Source: Ciborinia camelliae (taxonomy: Eukaryota > Ascomycota > Leotiomycetes > Helotiales > Sclerotiniaceae). Taken from it: a DNA stretch of 64,000 nucleotides. The notes below the pieces were generated by a model. That model saw only the letters and a list, made by a program, of their open reading frames with translations. It was not told where the DNA came from and ran no database searches. This document shows positions 36,701-48,884 of this stretch, piece after piece. Both the position numbers and the translations under genes were made by a program. Position 1 is the first letter of the stretch. Every line of letters starts with the position of its first letter. The DNA lies in assembly GCA_025890175.1 (NCBI GenBank), contig JANPYM010000002.1:2315859-2379858 (forward strand), written 5' to 3'.

Positions 36701-38391
36701 ATATATCTCGAAAGTAGCATATGCACGTCGACACGATATCTAGGGACCAGCTCAAGGTTTAACGGAGAAAGATACTCAATAGGTCAATGACTTCGATACC
36801 AAAGATGATGACCATCTGAAGTCTCTTCAAAGTATCAAAAATCAGTCAAAAACATTACCTAATTGTCGATTAGTTTTGATTCGGCTCGAAACGAGGAACA
36901 AACAACCAGCCACTCTACAACAGACCAACAGACGCCATTTCAAGCCATCTTTCATGCATTGGATAAAGTCGATGGCTAAAATATTAAACGTCACCTCATT
37001 CGCTCATTTATCATACTGTCCTGTCGTGCGAGCAACCCATTTCTTTCGGCTCTCTTATATGACTATTTTCCAGCAATTCAATCCGTCGGCAACCAGATTT
37101 ATCATCCAATCCGATCTACTACCTGGTACGAGTATAATCCTTACATTCTTCTTTTAATTAGAAATCTGCCTTTGAGTTTGCCCAGCAACGAAAATATGCA
37201 TTCATTATTTTTCGGCCCATAAATACCAGTTGAAGCGTTTCAAATCAAGCATTTTCGTTGCAACAGTTGCAGCAGTTGCAGCGTTAAGTTTTCAGAATCA
37301 TCGGATCTCATCATCACCATTGGTAACCAACAATCCCCAGGCAACACATCATGATCGCATCGCAGCGCAGCGCATGTATCCTGCAAGTCATCTATGCTCA
37401 GCCAACAATTGGCCATCTTCTTTACCAATCCAATCTTTCAGGACTTTTTACGAATCTTTGTGACCCGGCTTTTTCTTTGCTCTTGCCGCTTTCCAAACAT
37501 TATTCCTGATGACTGTTCCAACATTTTTTCGAAGGATTCTCATTCTCAGAGTTGGAGTAAGGAGGATTTACCAATGAGAGAATTACACTATTATGCATTA
37601 CATGCAATGGATCTAAAAGTCTCTATACACAGTACTCGACTTTTTTTGGCACTACTGTAGTCTACTGCAAAAGGGATGCTTCTACCCTTGCCTAGTTCTA
37701 ATTCTTTTCGGTCGCCTTTTCCGACCGAGGGGAGAGGACACAAACAAAGTCGGGGCACATGTATTTCCCATCACCTTTGTATCCCATGTACCAAACCGAA
37801 AAATCTGACAGGTAACACCCGCTGTCGTACTCGATGCATGTATTGTATACCTAAATCCCCAAGTACCGATTCGAGTCAGAGGCATTCGGAGTAAGTTGCG
37901 ATGGAAACTTCTCTCCTACGGCAAGGGTAGAGAAGAGTGAGAAGAAAAACAAAGGGTATCAGAGGTTATCGAGTGATGGCCCTTCTCAACCATATCTACC
38001 TGGTATTTAATCTCTACAGCAGACCCCTTTTCGTCCTCTACCTTCAAGTTACTTGCTCCCATCTTTTTCTTTGCGTTATCTATGTACAAGGCTGAGACTT
38101 ACCCCTCCTTGTCCTGCTATCTTCATCAATATCACAAGACAATGTTATGCTTCCGCCTTCATATAAACGCACTATAAAACAGCAATTAAGGATCAAACTA
38201 CATATCCCAAAGGACAATATTTACGTCAAATTCCCCTCAAAAAGGCAAACCAACATCTCATCGAATTTTTAAATTAAAAAGTAAAAGTGCAAAGCCGCAG
38301 CATTTCATTCATTCCAATGAATGATATTTCATCCCACCACACCCTCCAATTTAACGGTTAACCCTACCTCACCGCTTCTTTACACTGCCGT
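33788..38391. other. 4.6-kb gene-free upstream region
   Basis: It begins with the likely promoter and 5' UTR of the disordered-protein gene. It includes an ATAAATAAATGA tetranucleotide run (34120-34170), TCGTCTCGTC and GTACCGTACC runs (34220-34258), and ATGGATATGGAT (34630-34660). Many short frames start from non-ATG codons and none has a domain. An unannotated lncRNA or multi-exon gene cannot be excluded. Confidence 0.5.
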
Positions 38392-38553
38392 TCATCTCGC
38401 ACTTGGCGATAGTTTACTTGAAGCCACAATTACCTTTTGATTCTTACGAATCTTCTCCAATTCCTCTGCTTTTGCTTTCTCGATATCATGTGTCATGTGT
38501 TCCATGGTTTTTGTGCGCAAATTCTTGAAAGGCAGGATTTCAAAGCCGTAGAC
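38392..38553 (-). CDS. Possible terminal exon of a small gene
   Basis: On the minus strand an acceptor-like ATGCAG precedes an open segment reading YGFEILPFKN, LRTKTMEHMT, then HDIEKAKAEELEKIRKNQKV and VASSKLSPSAR, stop at 38392. The segment is charged and helical, unlike the random frames around it. A 13-bp candidate exon (GCAGAAGGTCCTG) bounded by TAG and GTATGT lies upstream at about 38690-38702 and a Lys-rich ATG exon further upstream near 38940. I could not build a full model with consistent phases. Confidence 0.25.
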   Translation of the reverse strand, partial: VYGFEILPFKNLRTKTMEHMTHDIEKAKAEELEKIRKNQKVIVASSKLSPSAR

Positions 38554-41500
38554 CTGCATCCATCCATACTTCCCGTGCTTAGCTGCCTACAAATTGATCT
38601 ATCTGTACGTACGTTTATCTTCGAGTCACTTCATCATATATCATTTTATCAAACTTGGGGATTTCTTCTTCGGGAAGGGGTTACATACCAGGACCTTCTG
38701 CCTACAAGATGAGCAGATCAGTATCTCTCCCCACAATTCTGACTCAAAGAAAGTCACTCGTCCCAAGAAATTTCCATCGACTGTTACACTGAAACTTCAT
38801 ACCCATTCCCCCCCAAACCCAAATCTACCCTTCTGACCACTTTCACAAGCATTTCAGAAAGCGCAAGAAGAACATGGAACATGGGAAATTGGAAAATCAG
38901 GTCGCATGTCCATACCCTTTTTTCTTTTTTTTCCAAATCCTTCTTCGCCATTCTGTCTCCCCCAAAAGATCATCACGAATTATTTTGCTCTACGTGTACG
39001 AGTATTGGCAGTGGATTCTTCCAAGCTTTTTGATTCATCCTCTCTTCCCCGCGTCGCCTCATCCCTCATTCTTCATCCTCTCTTCCCGCGCCTTAGAAGG
39101 CTGCAAGGATGTAGAATTTACAAATGTGTACCGCAAAGAGACCTTTGCATCGGTGGCGCCATGCATCATTTACCCTTTTGGGGGCTGAAGGACTCGTTTG
39201 CATACCCTTTCGATGCAGTGAGTGCATAGCCACAGATATCTAGGTCTGATTTTGATTTTTTTGGTGAGCGGATGCATCACATGATTGATTTGGATGTGAT
39301 GGTGATGGTGATGATAATGACCTCACGATCGATCTGTCGCAGCGCGGTTCTACAATTTGTCTTATGAACACGTGAAGTCCACGTGCATTTTTTATTTATC
39401 TTAATCTTATCTCGGGCTTTAGTTTGGTTTTCGTACGAAGTCACATCTTTTTTATCTATATTGTTTCATGCGGCAACCTATTTTCATGTATCGCCGTTTA
39501 AAATGCCTTGGGCTTCTACCTACCTAGTACACTTCCATAGAATAAAAAAAACCAACTTCCCAATCGGTAATTTTGAAACACTTTTATTTTCCAGCATGGC
39601 TATGGCTATGGTTACCTATGAATGGCTTAGACTTAAACTTCTAGTGAGGCTCCTCAATGATCATATGCGAATCTCCATCTCCGTTCAAACAAGTGCGAGT
39701 TATCGCCGACCATAATCAGATTGGAGATGGGTGCGTCTGTCTGGCAGTAGTGTGACAAATCAAAGCCTTGCATATTGCATATGCGCACCGCACCGAGTAG
39801 CCTTGCCCCTCCTTCTTGTACAAGTTTCCAAGATTCTTTCGCGGATTATTTATTTATTGATTTTATTTATTTTTATTATTTCACCATGATCGTCCAGCAA
39901 ATAAACATCAACCCCCCGCAGCCTCCAAGAAAATCGTCGTTCCGAATTCTTCCTTCGTTCCTTTGCTTTCCTTCTCCAGCGTATATTCCCCGGGTGGATC
40001 TTTACTTTACTTAGTAGGTACCTATGTATAGTATGTAACTCACCCCCCGGATCCTTATACACTATCTTTATTATTAGCTAGTTGATTTTATTATTTTATT
40101 TGGGCTCCTTATAGCTATTCTTAACGGAGTATAGGTAGTATACCTAGTATCATCCTCGCCATAGTTCATCAGGTGTTATACAGTATTAGGTATTTTTCGT
40201 GCCCAAAAGTCGGGAATGCCCGGGACAGACGAGGTACCGGGATAGATACTCATTATTACCTCGTTTGATCTCCTCAAGACTAGATTAGACTAGACTAGAC
40301 TTAGACTTGAATATTCAATATTCAATATTTTCCTCGAGACCTTTTTTTCCCTTGGAACTTTTTTACTGTCCTTCTTATTATTAGTCCTACAGTACCTACT
40401 TCGTCCCTTCACTCCCATCCCTCCCGTCTGTAATCCATCCATCCATCCATCTTATCAATCATATGGATATCCCGGGCCGTTTATCTCTCCGCTTTAGTAG
40501 CTTCACGCTTCACGATTCACGATTCACGATTCATGAAAACCTCAATTCCATATCCCTATCCATAAAAAAATCCCATCCTTTTGCTTTTGCGTTTGCGTTT
40601 CCTTTCCTTTCCTTTCCTTTCCTTTCCTTGAGAAATACATCCCACCCACCCAGTGTTCCAGCGTTCCTTCCATCCTTCCTTCCATCCATCCATTCATTTA
40701 TTTACCTTAAGTAGGTACTAATTAACCCTTCAATGTTACCAAACCGGCTCCAAATTTTCATTCGTGCCCAACGCTTACTTCAAGGTTATATTTCACACGT
40801 GGGTGGGTGGTGGGTGGTGGCGGGGCTGGGCTGGGTGGTAGGTGGGTAGGTACTAGTATGTACTGTAGCACTGGTCTGTGCTTGCCTGCCTGCGATAACC
40901 TTACCTATGCATGTACGGGGAAGGGGAAGCACGGTTCATGTTCATGTCGTTATTTCTTATTTTATTTATATTTTTTTGGGACTTTGGACTTTGGACTGGA
41001 GACTGGAGACTTTGGACTTTGGACTGGAGACTGGAGACTTTGGAGACCCCTCATGTTGGAGTACAGTACACTTTTCCATACATACATACATACATATAGT
41101 ATTCTTCGGATAGTAGTCATGTATGTAATGATACAAGAAAAATTGCCCCTCGCTCCAACGGAGTACATACATCCATATATACATCCATACATGGTCTTCA
41201 TTTAATTTAAATCGTTAGTAATAGTCACAGTCTAGTCTAGTCTAGTCTAGGTAGGTAGGTACCTAGGGGACGGGAAGAATTTGGCTGGCCTGCCTACCTA
41301 CCTACCTAGTATCTGCAGTAATATCTACAGTAGTATCGAGATACAGGGTTACTTGGGGTTATACCTTACCTTACCTTACCTAGGTAGGTACTCTGTAGAT
41401 GCATGTGTAATAGTTCCATTACCGGTGTCGTTTTATTTCATGGTATGGCGTGACTCATGACTTGTTTTCTATGCTAGTGGTATGGTATGGTAGTGTAGTC

Positions 41501-44500
41501 TGCGGGGAGGAGAGGTTCTCTGTTCTTTCTTTACTACGGTATGTATGTATGTATGTATCTACGATAAAAGCCCCTGGTCTGCGTATGCGTGTATTGAGTA
41601 TGTATGTATGTATGTATATATGTTCATGTAAGGAGATGGTTCCTTAATGCAGATGCATGTATTGTATGTATGTACGTATGTATGTATATATGTACGTATC
41701 ATCATATATATGTACATTAATCTTCAACAATACCTACCTACCTATCTACCTACCTATAAATCCAAATCCAAATCCAAATCCCTACCACTACGACTACGAT
41801 GACATCCAAGTACCCCCTCCCCTAGGTATGTCATTAAGATCTTAAGTTGCCTAATATCTTATCGCATCGCATCTTATCTTGTTTTATTTTATCTTGTTTT
41901 GTTTTATTTTGTTTTGTCTTGTTATTTCGTTTTGGTTTACCTTGTTTTGGTTTATTTTGTTTTGGTTGCGGTTATCATGAGGTAGGTAGGTAGGTAGGTA
42001 GGTAGGTATGTGGATACTTAAATAGCGATTTAATATACTACTAGGTGGGTAGTCACTACAAATATCACCTTCCCTTTCCCGCGACCGACTGACCGGTGGA
42101 GTGGGTCGGTCGGAGACGTTTCTTTCCACGTTTTTTTCTCTTTCTTTTTCCCGTTTTGTTTATTTGGATATAGATGGATGGATGGATATGATGGGATGAA
42201 GAGGGGGGAATTTGATGGGATGGCATGGATGACAAGGGATATAATAAATATACTATAGAAATTTTATTCGGATTTGAAGATGGGATGAGATGGGATTGGA
42301 TTGGGTTCTGACACACCCAACGTGTACTAGGTACAGCCTTTACTTTCTTGCTTCCCTCACTTCCTTCCTAAAGCAGTATATATGCACGCGGGCAAATTCT
42401 CCATCCCAAATCCCATCATCCATGGATGGAAATTTCATCTCATCTCGTGTCTTGATATAGATAGGTAGGTGGGGCAGAGGGAGAGGGAGCGGGGTTTATG
42501 TTATGTTACAATGTTAATGGGGGTGGCGAATGGAATGGAATATATTATGTATGTATGTGCGCGTCGGGGGAGGGGGATGGGAGGCAAAATGTGGAATGCA
42601 TTTGGAGATTCATTGTAGATCTTAGGTATCTTCTTTCTTATCGGTTGATTACTTTATTTTTCTTTAGTTTTACTTTACTTTACTTTATCTGTTTATCCGG
42701 ATTTTCTTTTTTTTGGCTAGCTAGCGAGAGTTCTCTTCTTATTTGTTTGGTTTTTGTTGGCATTCCTTTTTTTCGGGGGAGGGAGGAGGGGGGTCATAGA
42801 TGCGATAGCAAATATTTGTTTGTAGCCTTATGAGTACAGTCAGGAGGTACCTAGTTTTCGAATCGCAAACTTCGCGGAGGGTTAGGGCTGGGGTTTATAG
42901 ATGGATTATAGATGGATGATGGATGATGGTGCACTGGTGGATGGGTAGATGGGTGGATGGGTAAGCTAATTAGTACCTAGCTACACTGTAGTACCGTGTC
43001 GTATATCCGTATACCTTTCCGAGTCTGAGTCTTTTCTTTTCTTCTCTTCATTTTTTCCCTTCTCCTTCTCCTTTTCTTTCTCACAAGAATTCTACAAACG
43101 GTACTTATACTACTACCAAACTACTGTAACTCGCAAGCGGAAAAACAAGGTTTTTTTCAACTCAACCGTCTAACGACCTCTCCATCCTCTCATTTCCACC
43201 CGGAGAAAAAAATTAAAAAAAAAATACTTTTCGGTTTTCGGCCCGTTTTCGGGGCCTTCGAGTTTCAGGTTTTATCTTTCTTTCGCTTCGCGGAGGCGTT
43301 GCTGAGGAGAGGAGAAGGCAGGAAAGGAAATGATCGGGTCGGGTAGCAATGGATGGATGGGCTGGGTATGGATGGGCTTGTATGTATGTACCTATGTATT
43401 ATGATTACCTAAGCTATGAAATGGAATTAGCAAGCCGTGCGAGATTTTTCCTTTCGGGCCTTGGAATTTGTAAGCTTAGAGCTTGGAACTTGGAACTTGG
43501 TTTTGTCTTGTCTTGTCTTTTCTTGTCTTGTCCGAAGAATTTTCGTCGTGTGTTATCTACCTATTTGAGAGAGAGCGCGCGGTCACGTTATCATGTGTTG
43601 TCACGTTATGCTACCGATCCTATACTATACTATGCTATGCTATGCTAGTACGCGGGATTCGGGTCCTACTTGGAGAGGAGGTTTAGGTGCGATGATGGGA
43701 TGTATATTTTATATTATATGATATTATGGTGATGGTGATGGTGATTGTAGATCTACAAATATCACATTGTATTATAGCTTTGTCGACCAATTCAATCCAG
43801 TCTGGTCCTCGAGAGGGTTTCTCGGGCTCATCTCCCAATATGCAGTATCTAGGTAGGTAGTTAGGTATGGATTCTGATTTGAAAATATCAATACCGTATA
43901 CCTACCTAGTAGTATATATCATGATAATATTTTCAATGTTTTTCGGTAAATTGAATTGGATTGGATTCGATGGGATTGCATTGGCGAGGTCATTAGGTGG
44001 GTAAAATTCTTGTTTGAATTTTGAAAATACCTACTTTCGGGAGGGGAGCCCGGGAATCAGAGAGTCTGTTTTGGATCTTGAATTTAAAATTTATATATCG
44101 ATTTGTTCAGCAAGTGTCGGCGGGAAATTATTTATCTTTCTTCAGTATGAAAGAGCGTATTGCGAAATTATTTGCGTAATGTTGGTTGTATATCTATCTG
44201 TGCGAGACCAGAATTTCTCCTCGTTTTCGTTTGGGTTTTGGTTTGGCTTTTCTCGACGCGGGGACGGAGATGTACCATTGGTGTCCACCAGTATCGGGGG
44301 GATTTGCAACCGGAGAGTTGTTAGTTATATATGTATATATATATCATACATATTTATCCATCAATCAATCATCCCCAGACAGTCCTTGGTGAAAGAGCGA
44401 GAGGAAGAGTTGAGTACTCGACATTTTGCGCTTGGGATAGGGGGAGCCGGGAGGAAGGGGGGCGGGTGAAGGGTGAGAGTTATAAGAATTAAGGTGCTTT

Positions 44501-46407
44501 ATGTTTATGAAGATTACGCCTTTGGCTTTTTATTTCGTTATTGAGGAGTGAAGGGTCGATGTAATGTGATGCGATGTTGCGCGCTAACTATCATATTGCA
44601 TTACATTGCATGATGGAAGATACTACCGTTGTGACAAAAGTGTTCTCTTGGCTGATTGTGTACGGGTCCCCGAGTACTGAGAGAAAGTAGATCTATGGTG
44701 ACCAATTTGGACTTGCTATGCTTGCTATGCTTGCCATGCGATATTCGCTGTAGAAATTCTCTGTGGAACTCAAGTTAAACCTTACAAGTTCGTTCGTTGC
44801 AATACTTTATTGATAGATGTGTGTGCGAGGCCAGGTTACGTGAAACCCCAATGGGGCATCTTGTTTACTTCAGTCTTCTTTCACACCACATGTGATATCT
44901 TCTCCCGTACCATAGATATATCGCTGTACAAAGATATGAAGGGTTTGCTTCCCACGCTGCTTCGGCGTTTGAAAACTCCCATTCAATTTTTATTTCAACT
45001 TGGGGATAGCGTGAGTGAGTTTCTTTGATTTGAAGGATAGGAGAGGAGAGGATAGATGGGTATGCAAAAAGATAAGGAGAGGATGGGGGATGAGAGGAGT
45101 GAGAATCGGAATCTGTGTATGTGGTGTCTACTTTTCAGAGGGTTTGGGAGTAGGATGAGGTGATAGAGAGGTGAAGCAAGGACTCAGCGCTCGTCCTTCT
45201 CACCATTTACCAATTTCAAAGAAAACTACCTAGCTAGGTATGTATCCCCCTCCCATCCCATCATTCTCCTTGACATTTCTTTCTATCTCGTAACCTTTAC
45301 TTTATAATATTATAGAGTGCTAATACTCCAGTAGATATTTACATATAGATAGTTGAAGATTTGAAAATTTGAAAATAAAGCTCAAAATCTCAATCAGTGT
45401 ATATGGTTATGGCATTTCATTGTGGGGCTGAGACATGAAAAATAAACAGGTATGTAAGGATGGGGAATAATATGAAGGAATGGATGGATGAAGAGGTGGA
45501 TGAAATGAGAACTTGGAAGGTTTACTTACTCTAATGAATGAATATGTTGGATGGAGAATTTGATATTTGATGCGTGAGTGATAAGAAAATTAGCAGTATC
45601 CAAGATACAATCACCATGGTATCCATCAAGACGAATAGCACGCCAATTCCGAAAGAGATTCCCCATAGAACAAAGTTACATTTCGCCTTTCCTTAGATCT
45701 CCTCTCCTAAGCCTCTCCTCTTCTACTTCTAATTGTGAAATATGATTCCGGTGGGATGATATTTATGTAACTTATAAGTCTTTATAGATACTAATTTACT
45801 TCTTCCATTTGAGAGAAATCTAGATCTGGAACCGATAGAAGTCTCAGCTGGCTGTGATGATGTATGTGACTCGGACTATGATTCGGATTCGAGTTTAAAC
45901 CACCAGTGAAAACGAAGAGATGAAGTTTTGTTTTTTATTTAAGTGGAAGATATTGGTAGTAGTGAGCCTGACTCGGGCTGCCTGAGTCACGATGGTCCGG
46001 GGCTCAACCTTTTCTGTGGTTTATGTATGTTAATATGTATGATATTGTTACTGAGGAAGGAACTTTCATATTGTGAGAGAATGAGATGTCTAGTCTAAAG
46101 TCACGGACGGTACTAGTAACTATGGTTACTGTGAGTAATGTATGGAATATGAAGTATGAAGTATGGATTATCGATTGTGCATTGTGAAATTAATAAATCT
46201 ATGTTGTATAGTATATTGCTAACAGAGGATGAAATGGTCAAATAATGAGAAGAGAAGACGAAAAAGTAAGGTGCATATTAAAGAATCCAAACTCGTATGA
46301 AATTCAGTAATAATTATAATTATAATCATCTGAATCCCAAGAATTAATTTGAAAATATCGTAGTAGATACTAGATACTACGCATTAGATACAACTAATTA
46401 TAAAAGG
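38554..46407. other. 7.9-kb microsatellite-dense region, no supported gene
   Basis: Dense short tandem repeats: CCTTT (40595-40630), GACTTTGGACTGGAGACTGG (40980-41045), CATA (41080-41096), CTAGT (41230-41250), TATG (41525-41700), AATCCA (41758-41782), GGTA (41983-42008), TTTTGT-type (41880-41970) and ATGGTG (43725-43745). TAGGTAGGTA/TACCTACCTA tetramers recur throughout. Frames of 60-150 codons occur on both strands but are repeat-driven or start from non-ATG codons. Confidence 0.55.
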
Positions 46408-46506
46408 ATTGAACGAAATGTTTTAGAGGTAATAGGGGGGGGGGGGGGGGGGGGGNNNNNNNNNNATTGAACGAAATGTTTTAGAGGTAATAGGGGGGGG
46501 GGGGGG
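46408..46506. other. Poly-G tract at a 10-N gap with duplicated flank
   Basis: The 27-bp string starting ATTGAACGAAATG and ending AGGTAATA occurs immediately before G21 (46435-46455) and again immediately after the Ns, before G14 (46493-46506). The simplest reading is one locus with a poly-G run, sequenced into from both sides and joined without merging. Confidence 0.85.
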
Positions 46507-46795
46507 AGATAAAACGAAAAGCATGAAGTTAGCGAGAGACAAGGTGTTGGATGATATTATTAGACTATCAAGATAACTCGAAACATCAACGTCGTCGACG
46601 GCAGCAAGGTTTACACCAGCAATATTAGCACGGCGTTCTTTTAGAGGAAAGGCTGTGGGGAGAAAGGGGGTGTGTATAGGTTCTGTGTGTTATCCTCTAG
46701 ACCATCTCTCATACCCAATCCTTATACATAGTTACACAGCGACCACCAAATCGAGCTGACCTTCTGTATCATTATTATCCATTGTTTGAACCTTC

Positions 46796-47998
46796 TCAAC
46801 CATTGACCTTTCGATCATCACCTTCACCCTCATCTGTTCCTTCGTTGCAAGCTTTCGAGTAAGAGTGAAATGCCTTAACCGCCATATTGGCAATGGGTAT
46901 CTTACTATTTTCGGGCGTTCTCGGTATTTTTTCCGATGGATTTGTCGATCTTGTTTCTACTTCTTGGGTGGCTGCCCCTATGACTTCGACGAGCTTGACC
47001 AATGCGTCTGAATTGGCCTCGATGTGCTTTGCAGTTTCCAATATCTCTTCCTTGGTACTTGTAGAAATGCTTTCCATCATGGCTTTACTGAGAAAGTTGA
47101 TATCCACCGTCTGGACGTTTGTCGAGTACTGAGATGCCTTGAGATTTGCCGTTGCTGCGAATTTTGATTCTTCAAATTTTTTAGAAAGATGCTGATCCGA
47201 TGTCGGTATTGCGTGTGTATCCCTAGCGTTAGATCTGAAATTTTTGAGAGCATCCTTATCCAACAACTGATAGGGTTCTCCATGGTCATCGATTAAAAAG
47301 GTGCGGACTGTATTATATTTCCATCCCCCTCTCCCTGAATTTCCTGTTCTATTAGTCCATTGATCATTGAATTTGTTTGACATGGAACGTACCCGTATGA
47401 GCAGTCAAGGTGTCGAGGATGCTTCCATGACTGATCAAGACAACTTCAACCATATCTATATCTGATCGTAAATCTCTGAGCGCCAGTTTTAAAGCCGGTA
47501 TGCTCCCTCCATATTCCTCAGCCCATCTACCGGAAGACTTGTTATTCCACCCCTCCCCAACTTTATCAAAATCTACTTGGCCGCCGAATTGTTTGAGTAG
47601 GTCGTCTCTGTCCATGCCTATTCCATTCGGAGAAGAATCCCAATTCTGAAGCAGATCCATAGCTTGAACTTTCACACCTCTATTGATTGCATCTTTGAAG
47701 GACAAAAGTGCAGTATTGATGGTTCTTTTCATTGGAGAACACCATATGTGACTAATATACTTGCTTTCCGAAGCGAAGTTCTGCGAGAACTTTTGGCAGT
47801 CTAAACGGCCCTTTGCAGTCAGATCTGGATCGCGTATGTGATTTCTGTAACGTCGTTTTCCGTCGACACGGGGCTTATGCTCAGCCTAGTAGAGATTGAT
47901 TAGCTTTGTCCATTCTTTCTGGAAGGGACTTCGAAACAAAAAGAAATACCGACCTCTTCATGACGCATCAGATGCACGATGACCTCTTTAGTAGTCAT
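46796..47998 (-). CDS. Histidine phosphatase (phosphoglycerate mutase-like) superfamily protein, 361 aa, three exons
   Basis: Exons are 47954-47998, 47393-47885 and 46796-47343; the introns are 68 bp (GTCGGT...TAG) and 49 bp (GTACGT...CAG). Total 1086 nt with consistent phases. The N-terminus MTTKEVIVHLMRHEEAEHKP carries the RH-[GE] phospho-acceptor histidine (RHE instead of the usual RHG). Next come DPDLTAKGRLDC (the L-T-x-x-G motif), SPMKRTINTA (the S-P-x-x-R-x-x-x-T motif), and LISHGSILDTLT with the second catalytic His. These four motifs in order define the superfamily; the substrate cannot be told. The C-terminal 150 residues are hydrophilic and look unrelated to the catalytic fold. Cytosolic: no signal or TM. 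An LTR-like unit supplies a TATA-like box about 165 bp upstream of the ATG. Confidence 0.85.
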
Positions 47999-48114
47999 TG
48001 ATGCGGATGAAACACCGAGAATCGTGAAGCAAGTATTAATGTTGCGGAGTATTGTTCAAGACAGTGACAAGGAAAGAGATGGAGAGATGGCTCAAGTTTG
48101 AAGATTTTAATGAG

Positions 48115-48288
48115 TGTTGGTATCAACGTTCTGATTGATTAAGCTATACTAGAGTGAATCATTATATAGGCGCCTGGTGCTGTACTAGAACGCACTAGGC
48201 GTTCTAGTAGGTTCGCGATGCCAGCTGAATCATCACGTGTTAGTCACGTGACTATCACGTGACCGGTAGGTGCATTATTTTCCCAACA
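48115..48288 (-). mobile_element. LTR-like unit (174 bp) in the phosphatase promoter
   Basis: Minus-strand ends are TGTTGG and CCAACA, a perfect 6-bp inverted pair. Reading from 48288 leftwards: three CACGTG boxes at exact 11-bp spacing (48234, 48245, 48256), an 11-bp-stem hairpin (48183-48209), then CCTATATAAT (TATA box at 48162-48168) pointing towards the phosphatase gene. The flanking pentamers (ATGAG, CTGGG) do not match, so a target duplication is absent or eroded. Size and layout match the 177-bp unit at 13441. Confidence 0.55.
48162..48168 (-). promoter_or_regulatory. TATA-like box upstream of the phosphatase gene
   Basis: TATATAA on the minus strand, 165 bp before the start codon, lying inside the LTR-like unit and preceded by three phased CACGTG motifs (bHLH-type binding sites such as Cbf1 or Pho4 recognise in yeasts). 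Function is inferred from position only. Confidence 0.45.
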
Positions 48289-48429
48289 CTGGGGACTCTC
48301 TCTAAAATTGCTAGGGTGCCTGTGTAACTTGAAGACATAAATAGGGCTCGATTGATTGGATACCAAGCTACCTCAAGAACAGAAAAGGCTACCCCATAAA
48401 ATATGCAACTGCTACGGTAGATTTAGAAG

Positions 48430-48610
48430 AGTGCCTAAGATCTCAGGCTACGCCTGAGATATTAGGCACCTCTCCTCGCTAGATCGTACAGCCGTACGGC
48501 TGTACTATCTACCTTACGCATATAAAGGGCTTCGCCCTTTATAGGTGTAAGGGCTCTTCAGCAATATACTATATTTCAACCTCGATGCTTTAGCATCGTG
48601 ACAGCAACAC
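48430..48610 (+). mobile_element. Chain of perfect hairpins (type E)
   Basis: Four hairpins in 180 bp: 48431-48469 (18-bp arms with one mismatch, TAC triloop), 48481-48510 (30-nt near-perfect palindrome centred on CCGTACGG), about 48512-48553 (TATAAAGGGC-TTC-GCCCTTTATA, extended by CCTTAC/GTAAGG), and CGATGC-TTTA-GCATCG near 48582-48597. A TATA-like ACATAAATAGGG lies upstream at about 48336. There are no open frames. The chain ends near CAGCAACA (48602-48609). Confidence 0.6.
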
Positions 48611-48884
48611 ACCATTTCTTGATATCGATTCATATAACACGAAGTAATGTAGGTTCCGTGTGGATAAACTTCGGTATAAAATTTTGTATAAGGAATCTTG
48701 CTTTTATTTCCTAATGTAAAAAATTTATTATTACAGAAAGCTAGACTAAAAATAAGAAACGTTTGTCATACGCGTCATATAGAATCATAAGAGTGAAATC
48801 GTAGATATGCAATCTGATAAAAGAACTATGCTGAAGAGGAAAGGATCCTCTTGGAAAGAACACTATCTAATATAGACGTAGATC

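Noticed and set aside
40807..41205. 132-codon frame with Thr-Gly-Asp repeats
   Set aside because: Driven by the GGACTGGAGACTTT microsatellite; read in several frames and both strands with equal length.
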